A stretch of 38,430 bases of DNA from Deltaproteobacteria bacterium (lineage in GTDB: Bacteria > Myxococcota > UBA796 > SXON01). The stretch is from assembly GCA_947483545.1 (NCBI GenBank), contig CANKNP010000005.1, positions 1-38,430 of the forward strand, given 5' to 3'. Numbering within the stretch: the first letter of the stretch is position 1; each line of letters begins with the position of its first letter. Shown here piece by piece: positions 26,068 through 34,221 of the stretch. The notes below the pieces were generated by a model that worked only from the letters and a program-made list of their open reading frames with translations, ran no database searches and had not been told where the DNA came from. The position numbers and the translations under genes are program-made.

Positions 26068-27540
26068 ATGTTCTGGCTCCTGGCAGCGTGTACGCACCCC
26101 GGACCCGAGGCCCTGCGCCCGCCGGTCCCCGAAGCCGGGCCCTCGATCGTGCGAAGCAACGATCCCGTCGTCGTCATCGGCGCCGGGGTCTCCGGCATGG
26201 CGGCCGCCGTCGAAGCCCGCGCGCATGGCGCCCGCGTCGTCGTGTTGGAGCGCGAGGTGGACCGGGTTGGCGGGGCGGCGGAGGCGTCCAAGCTGATGAT
26301 GTTCAGCGGGTCCGAAGAGCAAGCTGCGGCCGGGATCATCGACTCCCCGGAGCAGCTGCTGATCGAGTGGCCGGACTTTACCGGCGGGGACGTCACGGAC
26401 CTGTGGGTTCAGCAATTCGCCACCCAGAACGTGCCGATGGTCCGCGACTGGCTCTGGGAGTTGGGCGTCACCTGGGAGAGCCCTGGGTTCGACCCCTCCG
26501 CGGGCACCACGGCCCGGATTCACTCGGTGAGCGACGCTGGCGTGCCGCTGGTGGACTCCTTGCGCGATCAGCTCCCCGACGAGGTGATCCGCATGGGCAT
26601 CGAGGCCACCGACCTCGTCCAGGACGAACACGGCCGCATCACCGGCGTCCAATTCCGCGATGTGCAGACGGAGGAGACGGGCGTGGTCGCCGCCTCGGCC
26701 GTGGTTGTCGCGACCGGAGGGTTCGGCTGGAACCTGGAGCGCGTGCGAGAGCTGCGGCCCGATCTGCAAGACGTCGTGCTCACCCACGCCTCGTGGTCGG
26801 GGGCCGACGGGAACGGCATCGACATGCTGGAGGCCGTGGGCGCGGTGACCCAGAACATCGAGGCGGTGGGCCTGTACGCCCACGCATCGCGGTGCCCGTA
26901 CGACGTCGAGACGGAGATGCGCGTCGCCTTTCAATTCTCCGTGCCCTGGGTCTCCGACGTCGGGGAGCGCTTCGTAGACGAGTCCGGTCGGAACGACTTC
27001 CACACCGCCGAGGCCATCGTAGACGAAGGCGGCGTCAGCTTCATGGTGTTCGACGAGGGCACTGGCGCGGGCATCTTCACGTGTGACGCCTACGGCGACG
27101 CGATCGACTACACCTTCGTGGAGCTTGTCGAATCCGGGCTGGTCCTGGATGGCGCAGACCTCGCGGAATTGGCCGGCGATCTCGGGGTGGATCCGTCCAT
27201 CCTGCAAACCGAGCTGGACAGCTACAACGCTGCGGTTCGTGGAGAGCAGCCGGACGACTGGCGCGCAACGATGGAAGACGCCACGCCGATCGACACCGCG
27301 CCGTACTTTGCCATGCCGGTCGCGGTCAGCGTCGCGAAGATGTTCGGGGGGATCGATGTGGACCTGCGCGGGCGGGTGCTCGATCACAGCGGGCGGGTAA
27401 TCCCGGGGCTCTACGCGGCGGGAGAGTTGACGGGCATGGCGGGGGGCAGCCTGGTCGGAGACGCAGGGTTCACGGGATCGCTGAGCGCGGTGATCCTGGG
27501 GGGGAGGGTCGCGGGCGCAGACGCGGCGGGGGTACAATAG
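26068..27540 (+). CDS. FAD-dependent dehydrogenase (fumarate reductase/KstD flavoprotein type), possible lipoprotein
   Basis: The 490-residue flavoprotein begins its FAD domain with VVVIGAGVSGMAAAVEARAHGARVVVLERE (GxGxxG at residues 38-43, acidic residue at the end of beta2). VVVATGGFGWNLE and a C-terminal GLYAAGELTGMAGGSLVGDAGFTGSLSAVILGG complete the flavin site; both patterns are typical of the succinate dehydrogenase/fumarate reductase/ketosteroid dehydrogenase superfamily. The ATG at 26068 starts a very short MFWLLAAC, which could be a minimal lipobox (Cys8) but lacks a charged n-region; an in-frame ATG at 26020 gives a longer leader. A lipidated periplasmic flavoprotein would be unusual. 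The substrate cannot be told. The FG-GAP lipoprotein gene begins 22 bp downstream. Confidence 0.88.
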   Translation: MFWLLAACTHPGPEALRPPVPEAGPSIVRSNDPVVVIGAGVSGMAAAVEARAHGARVVVLEREVDRVGGAAEASKLMMFSGSEEQAAAGIIDSPEQLLIEWPDFTGGDVTDLWVQQFATQNVPMVRDWLWELGVTWESPGFDPSAGTTARIHSVSDAGVPLVDSLRDQLPDEVIRMGIEATDLVQDEHGRITGVQFRDVQTEETGVVAASAVVVATGGFGWNLERVRELRPDLQDVVLTHASWSGADGNGIDMLEAVGAVTQNIEAVGLYAHASRCPYDVETEMRVAFQFSVPWVSDVGERFVDESGRNDFHTAEAIVDEGGVSFMVFDEGTGAGIFTCDAYGDAIDYTFVELVESGLVLDGADLAELAGDLGVDPSILQTELDSYNAAVRGEQPDDWRATMEDATPIDTAPYFAMPVAVSVAKMFGGIDVDLRGRVLDHSGRVIPGLYAAGELTGMAGGSLVGDAGFTGSLSAVILGGRVAGADAAGVQ

Positions 27541-27562
27541 GAGCACCACCCCCGGAACGCCC

Positions 27563-29440
27563 ATGCGCATCGCCCCGCTCTGCCTCCTCCTCATCGCGTG
27601 CTCCGAGCAGGCGCTCAAGGGCATCGAGCCCGACGAGCAGGGGTTCGACAGCGGCGAGACCGGCTGCCCGGAGAGCCTGCCGGACTGCGTCGACACCGAC
27701 GACTCAGACATCCCCATCGAGACCGGCATCCCCGACGACCCCAACGATTGTGACGTTTCGTCCACGCTCGCGCACCCGGTGGACATCCTCGACGAGTGCA
27801 CCGGCACCGCGGGCACAGGCACGGTGGAAGACCCGTACAACCTGGAGATCGAGTACCAATACACCTCTGCCCAATCCGGCCCGGTGGTAAAGCCCTCTGT
27901 CATCAACCTGACAGACGACAACGGCGATGGTCAGATCGACACCAACGACATTCCCGACATGGTGTTCACCAACTACCAGGCCAACGAGCTGATCGCGTTG
28001 AGCGGGGACTATTCGGGCGAGATCTTTCGGGTGAGCGGTTGGCAGGGTGCGGGGGATGTGGCGACCGCAGACGTGGACAACGACGGCCAGATCGAGATCT
28101 GCGGCTTCAGCTCGGCCGGCAAGGTTCAGTGCGCGGACACGTCGGGAAACATCGAGTGGACCGCCAGCGGCACGACCTCGAACGGCTACCCCCACATCAC
28201 CATCTGTGATCTCGACGAAGACGGCCTGCCCGAGGTCATCGGCGACAATCAGGTAGTGAACGGCGAGGATGGAAGCACCGAGTTCTCCGTCGCCCAGAGC
28301 TCCAGCTACAGCGTGCCCGTGTGCGCGGATCTCGACCAGGACGGCACCAAGGAGTTCATCCTCAGCAACACGGTGTACGACCACAACGGGACCGCCGAGT
28401 GGGTGATGGGCGGGACCGGAATCTCCCAGATGGTCGCGGTGGTGAACGCCGACAGCGACGACAACGCCGAGATCTTCCTCACCTCGGACAAGCTCTATCT
28501 GTATGAGGACGACGGCACGCTCATCCGATCCACCCCCATCCCGACGCAGAACCCAGGCCCCCCGTGCGCCGCGGACTTTGACGGCGACGGCGAGGTAGAG
28601 GTCGCCGTGCCCTCTGGCACCGCGTTCTACATGTTCGACACCGATGGCTCCTTGCTCTGGCAGGCCGCCATGCAGGACAATTCAGGCCTCGCGGGGTGCT
28701 CAGGCTACGACATGGACGGCGACGGCATCTACGAGGTGCTCTTCGCCGATGAGGTCGCCGTGCGGCTCTACGATGGACCTACGGGCTCGGTGCTGTATGA
28801 GAGCTACGCCCACAACTCTGGCACGCTGTTCGAGTACCCGGTGATCGCAGACGTGGACCAGGACGGATCCGCCGAGATCATCGTGGCCGAGAACCTCGGC
28901 GCGCTCGTCGGCATCACGGTGTACGGCCACGCCGGCGACGGTTGGCCCGCGGCCGGTCCCACCTGGGCGACGCACGACTATTCGGTCACCAACATCGAGG
29001 CCGACGGCGCGGTCCCGATCTCCCCCGACCCCGGCTGGCTCACCCACAACGTCTTCCGCGCCCGTCCCGCGGTGGACGATCCCTCCACCGCGGACCTGCT
29101 CGGCGAGCTCGTAGACATCTGCATCGCCGACTGCGACAACGGGCCGATCAAGCTCTCCGTAGAGGTCCAAAACCAGGGCGCCACCGACATCGACGCGGGC
29201 GTGCCCTGGACCCTCTACCGGAGCGACGGCGGCACGCGCACCTATGTGACAGGCGGCACCCTGCCGGCCATCCCCGCAGGCACGGCCATCGACAGCTTCG
29301 AGATCACCGTGCTGCCGTCCGACCTCGGCACCACCGGCTTCGTCATCGGCCTCGACGATGATGGCGGCGGGGTGGACGCGAGCGGGGAGTGCGACGCGAG
29401 CAACAACGAGATCGTCTGGGCGGACGCGATCTGTCAGTAG
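27563..29440 (+). CDS. FG-GAP/VCBS propeller lipoprotein with C-terminal CARDB domain
   Basis: The 625-residue exported lipoprotein has signal MRIAPLCLLLIAC with Cys13. After an acidic, disordered segment (DTDDSDIPIETGIPDD) come repeated VCBS/FG-GAP blades with Ca-loop motifs: DDNGDGQIDTNDIPDMVF, ADVDNDGQIEICG, CDLDEDGLPEVIG, ADLDQDGTKEFIL, ADFDGDGEVEVAV, YDMDGDGIYEVLF, ADVDQDGSAEIIV. The last 110 or so residues resemble a CARDB Ig-like domain (LSVEVQNQGATDIDAGVPWTLYRSD ... CDASNNEIVW). Likely surface exposed and calcium binding. It probably shares an operon with the FAD protein. Partner or ligand unknown. Confidence 0.88.
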   Translation: MRIAPLCLLLIACSEQALKGIEPDEQGFDSGETGCPESLPDCVDTDDSDIPIETGIPDDPNDCDVSSTLAHPVDILDECTGTAGTGTVEDPYNLEIEYQYTSAQSGPVVKPSVINLTDDNGDGQIDTNDIPDMVFTNYQANELIALSGDYSGEIFRVSGWQGAGDVATADVDNDGQIEICGFSSAGKVQCADTSGNIEWTASGTTSNGYPHITICDLDEDGLPEVIGDNQVVNGEDGSTEFSVAQSSSYSVPVCADLDQDGTKEFILSNTVYDHNGTAEWVMGGTGISQMVAVVNADSDDNAEIFLTSDKLYLYEDDGTLIRSTPIPTQNPGPPCAADFDGDGEVEVAVPSGTAFYMFDTDGSLLWQAAMQDNSGLAGCSGYDMDGDGIYEVLFADEVAVRLYDGPTGSVLYESYAHNSGTLFEYPVIADVDQDGSAEIIVAENLGALVGITVYGHAGDGWPAAGPTWATHDYSVTNIEADGAVPISPDPGWLTHNVFRARPAVDDPSTADLLGELVDICIADCDNGPIKLSVEVQNQGATDIDAGVPWTLYRSDGGTRTYVTGGTLPAIPAGTAIDSFEITVLPSDLGTTGFVIGLDDDGGGVDASGECDASNNEIVWADAICQ

Positions 29441-29443
29441 GGG

Positions 29444-30123
29444 TCAGGGCAATCTGGAGAGGGTCGCGGCGTCCAGTGTGGTGGGCGAGGATGCGCTTGT
29501 GGTGTCGATCGCGTGCGCCTCGGTGAATACGCCGCCGACGGTGACCGCCCCGTAGTCCAAACGCGTGATGATCTTCGCGGCCGTGCCGTCGAGGGTTGTG
29601 GCGACCGACACGCCCCCAAAGCCCTGCATCTGGATGAGCCACGTCCAGCGGCCGGCGGGGATGTTGTGGAAAACGGCGTGTCCGTCGTCGTCGGTTGTGG
29701 CTTGGAAGACCACCCCGCTGGGTCCTGTCCCGGTGACAAGCGCACCGGGTATGGAGAGGTCGGTATCGTCCACGACCGTCACCGTCACATCGCCCGCCGC
29801 GCCGGGAGCCGCCTCCACCCGAACGTCCTGGCGGCAGCTCGCCGGAGCAACCTGGACGTCCGCTCGGTGATGCGTCGGCGCACAGGCTGCGAGCCCGACG
29901 AGGGCTGCGGCAGCCAAATGGAGGACCGCGCCATCCCGTCCGCGGCGGAACTGCGCGCAGATGCGAGCACCCCCGGAGACGACGCGATCCGCCTCGTCGG
30001 CGGAGAGCGCCGAGAGGTTCACGACGGTCCGGTCGCAGGTCGCACAATGGCGCTCCCGCTCCTCGTCGGCAAGGCGGAACGTGGCGTCCGGGCACGGGGA
30101 GGTCAGGCGGATGGCGTGGCGCA
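29444..30123 (-). CDS. Cys-motif membrane protein with carboxypeptidase-regulatory-like domain
   Basis: 226 residues. The N-terminus has four Cys (Cys11, Cys27, Cys30, Cys56) in SPCPDATF, HCATCDRTV and ARICAQF. This arrangement could bind zinc, a layout seen in small Myxococcota and Bacteroidota membrane proteins. A single hydrophobic helix (LHLAAAALVGLAACA) follows, then an extracytoplasmic beta domain (VTVTVVDDTDLSIPGALVTGTG ... TTDDDGHAVFHNIPAGRW) like the CarboxypepD_reg fold. The start ATG at 30123 coincides with the beginning of the conserved motif; the frame is open upstream but shows only low-complexity Arg/Pro sequence. The gene converges with the FG-GAP gene, the stops being 3 nt apart. 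Confidence 0.75.
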
Positions 30124-30225
30124 TCGCACAGTCTACCCGCGTCCCAGGGAAATCAGTCCGGCAGCCACTCCAGCGCGATCTCAAGCTCCTCAGTGACCGG
30201 ATGGCAGGCGCTGAACGCGGGAGCG

Positions 30226-30237
30226 AGGAGGGAGGGG
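30226..30237 (+). promoter_or_regulatory. Strong ribosome binding site deciding the TPR-like start
   Basis: The run AGGAGGGAGGGG ends 9 nt before ATG 30247. It favours that start over the in-frame GTG at 30193 and the out-of-frame ATG at 30243. Confidence 0.55.
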
Positions 30238-30246
30238 AATCGATGG

Positions 30247-30813
30247 ATGGCCGCCGCGGTGGCCGTCGCAGAGGGCAGCGTGGGAAAGCAGGCCCAAGTG
30301 GCGATGCTCGCCGCCCAGTCGGCGCTCCGGACGGGGCGCCCTGCAGACGCCGTTCGCATCTACACCGGGCTGTTGCCTGGGTTGTCGGACCGGCCGATGC
30401 TGGCGGCACGAGCGCGGGTGGGCCTTGGCCGGAGCCTGATCGCCGCCCGGGAGATGAAGGGTGCCGAGGCCGTGCTGCGGGACGCCGTCGCGCTTTTCCA
30501 GACCCAGGGGGAGATCCTTGGGGAAGCAACCGCACTTTTTGAGCTGGGGGAGCTGTGTCGGCGGACCGGGAGGCTCTCGGAGGCGAGGGATCTGCTCTCC
30601 GGCGCGCTGGACGCCTTCGTGGACAATGGGCTGACGGAGCCTGCCGAACGCGCCAACGAGCTGCTCGCGATGGTGGAGCTGGCGGACGGACACCCGATCG
30701 AGGCGATCCGCGCCCTGCTGGCCGCCGGGGTGGAGCGCACAGACGCCCCTTCTTTCCGTCGGAAGCTGCTTGCACGGGCGCAACGTCGGGCCCACGAAAA
30801 AGCGAACGCTTGA
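30247..30813 (+). CDS. TPR-like helical repeat protein
   Basis: 188 residues, almost entirely alpha-helical by sequence, with tetratricopeptide-like pairs: AAQSALRTGRPADAVRIYTGLLPG, ARVGLGRSLIAAREMKGAEAVLRDAVALF, TALFELGELCRRTGRLSEARDLLSGALDAF, LLAMVELADGHPIEAIRALLAAG. No signal peptide or TM helix, so probably cytoplasmic and a protein-protein adaptor. The gene is divergent from the Cys-motif membrane protein; the 123-bp gap between them should hold both promoters. An extended start at GTG 30193 is possible but has no comparable ribosome site. Confidence 0.75.
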   Translation: MAAAVAVAEGSVGKQAQVAMLAAQSALRTGRPADAVRIYTGLLPGLSDRPMLAARARVGLGRSLIAAREMKGAEAVLRDAVALFQTQGEILGEATALFELGELCRRTGRLSEARDLLSGALDAFVDNGLTEPAERANELLAMVELADGHPIEAIRALLAAGVERTDAPSFRRKLLARAQRRAHEKANA

Positions 30814-30837
30814 CAAGGCTGGAATCTCGTCTATCGT
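30810..30837 (+). promoter_or_regulatory. Sigma70-type promoter for the secreted protein at 30864
   Basis: A perfect -35 TTGACA (30810-30815) is followed after 16 nt by TATCGT (30832-30837), a 4-of-6 match to the -10 consensus, 26 nt before the ATG at 30864. The -35 overlaps the TGA stop of the TPR-like gene. This is the clearest promoter in the window and suggests housekeeping expression. Confidence 0.6.
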
Positions 30838-30863
30838 GGCCGGGTCGTACACGGGAGCCTTAC

Positions 30864-31487
30864 ATGCGTCATCTTCCCCTCGCCCTCTCCGCCCTGCTCG
30901 GTTTTTGCCTCGTCGCGCCAACCCACGCCGCCGATCCCGCTACGCTCGACGCTGTCGCGGGTGAAGACGACGACTTCTTCAAGACCGATGACAAGCCCAA
31001 GACCCCCGACGTGCCGGACGCCAGCGCGTTCAACAGCGACGAAGACTTCACCATCGCCGCTCCGGTCAAGGTGGAGGCCCCGAGGGCAGCGACCGCCGCC
31101 GCTTCGAAGGACACCGGCCGGCTCGGCCTTGACCTTACCGGCAAGGCGCCCCTCGCGGACAACTGGGGTCCGAGCGTCGTCTACAGCACCGTAGACTCCG
31201 TAGTCATCGAGCTCCCCGTGCTCTACGCCTTCAACGGCGCCGGGTTTGACGGCAACGCCTATTGGCTGGTCGCCGAGGTGTACGCGGACGGTCGCAAGAT
31301 CGGCGAGCAGCACGCGCAGGTGATGAAGGAGACCGTGTCCCAGAAGGGCCCGTCGGTGCACTTCTTCCGGCTGTTCACGCCCGTCCCCGCCGGCAGTGGC
31401 GTGCTGGAGGTCAAGGTCTCCAAGATCGCGGCCGGAACGACCAAGGCGAGCCTGCTGTTCACCCGCTCGGTCAGCTACGCGCTCTGA
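30864..31487 (+). CDS. Secreted protein of unknown function
   Basis: 207 residues starting with a good signal peptide (MRHLPLALSALLGFCLVAPTHAA, cleavage after THA or HAA). An acidic, probably disordered stretch follows (EDDDFFKTDDKPKTPDVPDAS), then a compact beta-rich domain (VVIELPVLYAFNGAGFDGNAYWLVAEVYADG ... SVHFFRLFTPVPAGSGVLEVKVSK) that looks like an Ig-like or C2-like sandwich. I do not recognise the family. It is probably periplasmic. A sigma70-type promoter lies directly upstream, and a small membrane protein gene follows after 36 nt. Confidence 0.7.
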   Translation: MRHLPLALSALLGFCLVAPTHAADPATLDAVAGEDDDFFKTDDKPKTPDVPDASAFNSDEDFTIAAPVKVEAPRAATAAASKDTGRLGLDLTGKAPLADNWGPSVVYSTVDSVVIELPVLYAFNGAGFDGNAYWLVAEVYADGRKIGEQHAQVMKETVSQKGPSVHFFRLFTPVPAGSGVLEVKVSKIAAGTTKASLLFTRSVSYAL

Positions 31488-31523
31488 TCGTCGAAACCAG
31501 GCCGGCTCGCGCTACGTAGGGGG

Positions 31524-31856
31524 ATGTCTGACCCCTACGGCTACGCCGACGCCCCCGCCGCGCCTGCGAACCTCGCGACGCAGTCCATGTACGCGGGCAT
31601 CTTGTCGTTGTGCCTCGCAGCGATAGCGCCCTGCCTCTGCTACATGCCCTACTTCCTGGCGCTCCCCGTCGGGGCCTATGCGATCTACGCAGCTACAACG
31701 GTGCAAGGCGCGAACGACCCCACAGGGCTCGCGGACAAGGCGATGGCCACGGGGGGGATGCTCGCGGGCGGCATCTCAGCGCTCCTCTCGCTGCTATTCC
31801 TGCTCGGGGTGGGCGCGTACATCCTGCTGATCGTGGGGCTCGGGATGGCGGGCTGA
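31524..31856 (+). CDS. Small membrane protein, DUF4190-like
   Basis: 110 residues: a short Pro/Ala-rich N-tail (MSDPYGYADAPAAPAN) and two long hydrophobic regions, AGILSLCLAAIAPCLCYMPYFLALPVGAYAIYAA and GGMLAGGISALLSLLFLLGVGAYILLIVGLG, giving two to four helices. The tail-plus-helices plan is that of many DUF4190-like proteins of unknown role. The ATG follows an AGGGGG run almost without spacing. Confidence 0.65.
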   Translation: MSDPYGYADAPAAPANLATQSMYAGILSLCLAAIAPCLCYMPYFLALPVGAYAIYAATTVQGANDPTGLADKAMATGGMLAGGISALLSLLFLLGVGAYILLIVGLGMAG

Positions 31857-31890
31857 ACGCCGAGCGCGCGGATCGGCGGGCGCCACCTAA

Positions 31891-31910
31891 GGCGCGAAGC
31901 TCTGCGCGCC
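31891..31910. terminator. GC hairpin between the small membrane protein and DAHP synthase
   Basis: GGCGCG (31891-31896) and CGCGCC (31905-31910) form a 6-bp stem with an 8-nt loop in the 108-bp gap. There is no T-tract. It could end the upstream transcript or lie in the DAHP synthase leader. Confidence 0.25.
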
Positions 31911-31964
31911 AAACGCCCCGGGAGCGGCTACAACGTGGCCCCTTCTTCCCAGAGGAGCCCTGAA

Positions 31965-33311
31965 ATGTCCGATTGGTCCCCATCGTCCTGGAAATCCAAG
32001 CCTGCAAAGCAGCAAGTGCGCTACGACGACCCCGCTGAGCTGGCGGATGCCCTGGCGCGATTGGAGCGCCTTCCTCCGGTGGTGACGAGCTGGGAGGTCG
32101 AAAAGCTGAAGAAGCACCTCGCGGAAGCCGGCCGCGGCGAGCGGTTCCTGCTCCAGGGCGGCGACTGCTCCGAGCGGTTCTCCGACTGCCGCGCGCACCT
32201 CATCGACGCCAAGCTCAAGGTCCTGCTGATGATGAGCGCGGTGCTCGTCTACGGCAGCGGGCGTCCGGTCGTCCGGGTGGGTCGCATTGCCGGGCAGTAC
32301 GCGAAGCCCCGCTCCGACGACATGGAGACCATCGGCGGGGTGACCCTGCCCTCGTACCGCGGCGACCTCGTCAACCGCGTGGAGTTCACCGCCGCCGCCC
32401 GTCGGCCGAACCCGAACAACCTCATCGAAGCCTACTCCCGCTCCGCGATGACCATCAACTTCATCCGGAGCCTGCTGGCCGGCGGGTTCGCGGACATCCA
32501 CCACCCCGAGGTCTGGGACCTCTCCGGGCTCGGCCAGACGCCTCAGACCGAGCAGTACCACGCCCTCGTCGAGCAGATGCGCGCGTCCGTCCGGTTCTTG
32601 GACGCCACCCTTGGCCGCCCGTTGGAGGAGCTCGCGCAGACCGAGTTCTACACCAGCCACGAGGGCTTGCATCTCGACTACGAGCAGGCCGCGAGCGAGC
32701 GCCCGCCACTGCGAGACGGCTGGTACGACCTCTCCACCCACCTCCCCTGGATCGGCGAGCGCACGCGGGATCTGGGCGGCGCCCACATCGAGTTCTTCCG
32801 CGGGATCCGCAACCCCATCGGCGTGAAGGTCGGCCCGGGGATGGACCCGGAAGAGCTGGTCGAGCTGGTCCGGATCCTGAACCCAGACAACGAGCCCGGT
32901 CGCCTCACGCTGATCGTCCGGATGGGCGCCAAGAAGGTGAGCGACAAGCTCCCGGCGTTGGTCGCGCGGCTCAAGCGCTCGGAGCAGGTGGTGACCTGGT
33001 GCTGCGATCCCATGCACGGCAACACCTACAAGACCGCGGACGGCACAAAGACCCGCCACTTCGACGACATCCTCGCCGAGGTGAACCACTCCTTCGAGAT
33101 CCACGCCGCGTGCGATAGCGTGCTTGGCGGCGTGCATTTCGAGATGACTGGGCAGAACGTGACGGAGGTGGTCGGCGGCTCGTGCGGCCTGACCGAGGCG
33201 GATCTGGCGACCGCGTACGAGTCCGACGTGGACCCCCGGATGAACTACGCGCAGTCTTTGGAGCTCGCGTTTCTGGTGGCCAGCAGGCTGCGGAAGATCG
33301 GGAAGAAGTAG
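31965..33311 (+). CDS. Class II (plant/AroA-II type) 3-deoxy-7-phosphoheptulonate (DAHP) synthase
   Basis: This enzyme condenses phosphoenolpyruvate and erythrose-4-phosphate, the first step of the shikimate pathway to aromatic amino acids, in the cytoplasm. The 448-residue length is typical of class II. Family motifs are all present: LLQGGDCSERF with the metal-binding Cys68, RVGRIAGQYAKPRS, TSHEGLHLDYEQ, IRNPIGVKVGP, RMGAKKVSDKLP, VTWCCDPMHGNT and HFDDILAEV. The ATG at 31965 is preceded by an AGAGGAG ribosome site at 31951-31957 with good spacing. No other aromatic-pathway gene is adjacent. Feedback control cannot be read from the sequence. Confidence 0.96.
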   Translation: MSDWSPSSWKSKPAKQQVRYDDPAELADALARLERLPPVVTSWEVEKLKKHLAEAGRGERFLLQGGDCSERFSDCRAHLIDAKLKVLLMMSAVLVYGSGRPVVRVGRIAGQYAKPRSDDMETIGGVTLPSYRGDLVNRVEFTAAARRPNPNNLIEAYSRSAMTINFIRSLLAGGFADIHHPEVWDLSGLGQTPQTEQYHALVEQMRASVRFLDATLGRPLEELAQTEFYTSHEGLHLDYEQAASERPPLRDGWYDLSTHLPWIGERTRDLGGAHIEFFRGIRNPIGVKVGPGMDPEELVELVRILNPDNEPGRLTLIVRMGAKKVSDKLPALVARLKRSEQVVTWCCDPMHGNTYKTADGTKTRHFDDILAEVNHSFEIHAACDSVLGGVHFEMTGQNVTEVVGGSCGLTEADLATAYESDVDPRMNYAQSLELAFLVASRLRKIGKK

Positions 33312-33330
33312 TCCCCCACGACCAGCACCG

Positions 33331-34200
33331 TCACCCAGAGCTGCCGCTGATCCTACGCAAGACGGCGTCCGCGAAATGCTCGGCCGCGTGCGGATCTCGG
33401 TTCAAGTAGAGCGCGGGCTCGATCAACTCCGCCTCGATCAGCCGGAAGCCCGCTCCGTCCCGGACCACGTCCATCCGGGCGTACAACAGCCCCCCCAGCC
33501 GCTCGGACAGCGCGTCCATCCACCCTTGCACAAGGGCCAAGAGCGCCGGCGGCGGTGTCACCCCCTCGTTCCTTCCCCCGTGCTCCTCGTGGATCAGGAA
33601 CCCCCCCGCCTTCGGCCGCTTGAGCACCGCGTGGCTGAATTCCATGCCCCCCACCCCCGCAAAATAGACCAGGCTCCACTCCCCTTCTTCCGCGATCGCG
33701 GTCAGGTACGGCTGGAGCATCCAGCTCCCCCCCGCCGTGACGGCGTTCACCGCGTACGTCGTGGGCTCCCCCTGGATCCGCCACGTCTGGAAGCCCCCAG
33801 CCGAGGCCGTGGGCTTCAGCACCAGCCCGCTCCCCCACTCCTCCGCCGCCTGTCGCACCGCACCCTCCAGATCTGCGCCGCCCGCCAGCCACACCGTCGG
33901 GATCACCGGTATGAACCCGGAGATCTCCTGCAAGTACTGCTTCCGCGCGTTCCACCTCAGCGCTGCCGGGGGGTTCGCCACCGGTGTGGTTTGGCGCCCC
34001 GCCCACCCCAGGAAGGCATCCAGCGCGTGAAAATAGCCCCACGGGGAGCGGATGATCGCCAGATCCGCCCTGACGTCGCCGTCCTCCCAGGCGATGGTGG
34101 CGACGCCCACCCCCCGGCGCTCCAGCGCGGCGATGGCCAAGGCATCGTCCGGGGTGCCGGGCAGGTGGGAACGATCCGAGATGAAGGCGACAGTCTGCAT
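33331..34200 (-). CDS. ATP-grasp ligase-like protein (DcsG/glutathione-synthetase-like)
   Basis: 289 residues. An N-terminal pre-ATP-grasp Rossmann part (MQTVAFISDRSHLPGTPDD ... LAIIRSPWGYFH) leads to the ATP-grasp fold: nucleotide-binding Lys in LVLKPTASAGGFQTWRI, MLQPYLTAIAEEGEWSLVYF, and a metal-binding end YARMDVVRDGAGFRLIEAELIEPALYL with the acidic pair. The layout resembles the glutathione-synthetase-type ATP-grasp proteins that include DcsG of cycloserine biosynthesis. Such enzymes ligate a carboxylate to an amine or similar nucleophile; the substrate here is unknown. The start ATG at 34200 fits the fold. It converges with DAHP synthase (19-nt gap) and is divergent from the lipoxygenase remnant. 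Confidence 0.85.
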   Translation of the reverse strand: MQTVAFISDRSHLPGTPDDALAIAALERRGVGVATIAWEDGDVRADLAIIRSPWGYFHALDAFLGWAGRQTTPVANPPAALRWNARKQYLQEISGFIPVIPTVWLAGGADLEGAVRQAAEEWGSGLVLKPTASAGGFQTWRIQGEPTTYAVNAVTAGGSWMLQPYLTAIAEEGEWSLVYFAGVGGMEFSHAVLKRPKAGGFLIHEEHGGRNEGVTPPPALLALVQGWMDALSERLGGLLYARMDVVRDGAGFRLIEAELIEPALYLNRDPHAAEHFADAVLRRISGSSG

Positions 34201-34221
34201 GGCGCCGCCGTATTCAGCCCT

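Noticed and set aside
25168..27921. 917-codon minus-strand frame spanning the ASST-like, FAD and FG-GAP genes.
   Set aside because: It crosses three better-supported genes on both strands and its translation is low-complexity and Arg/Pro-rich.
33376..34221. Upstream extension of the lipoxygenase frame to 33376.
   Set aside because: This stretch is antisense to the ATP-grasp gene and is His/Pro/Arg-rich with no lipoxygenase features.
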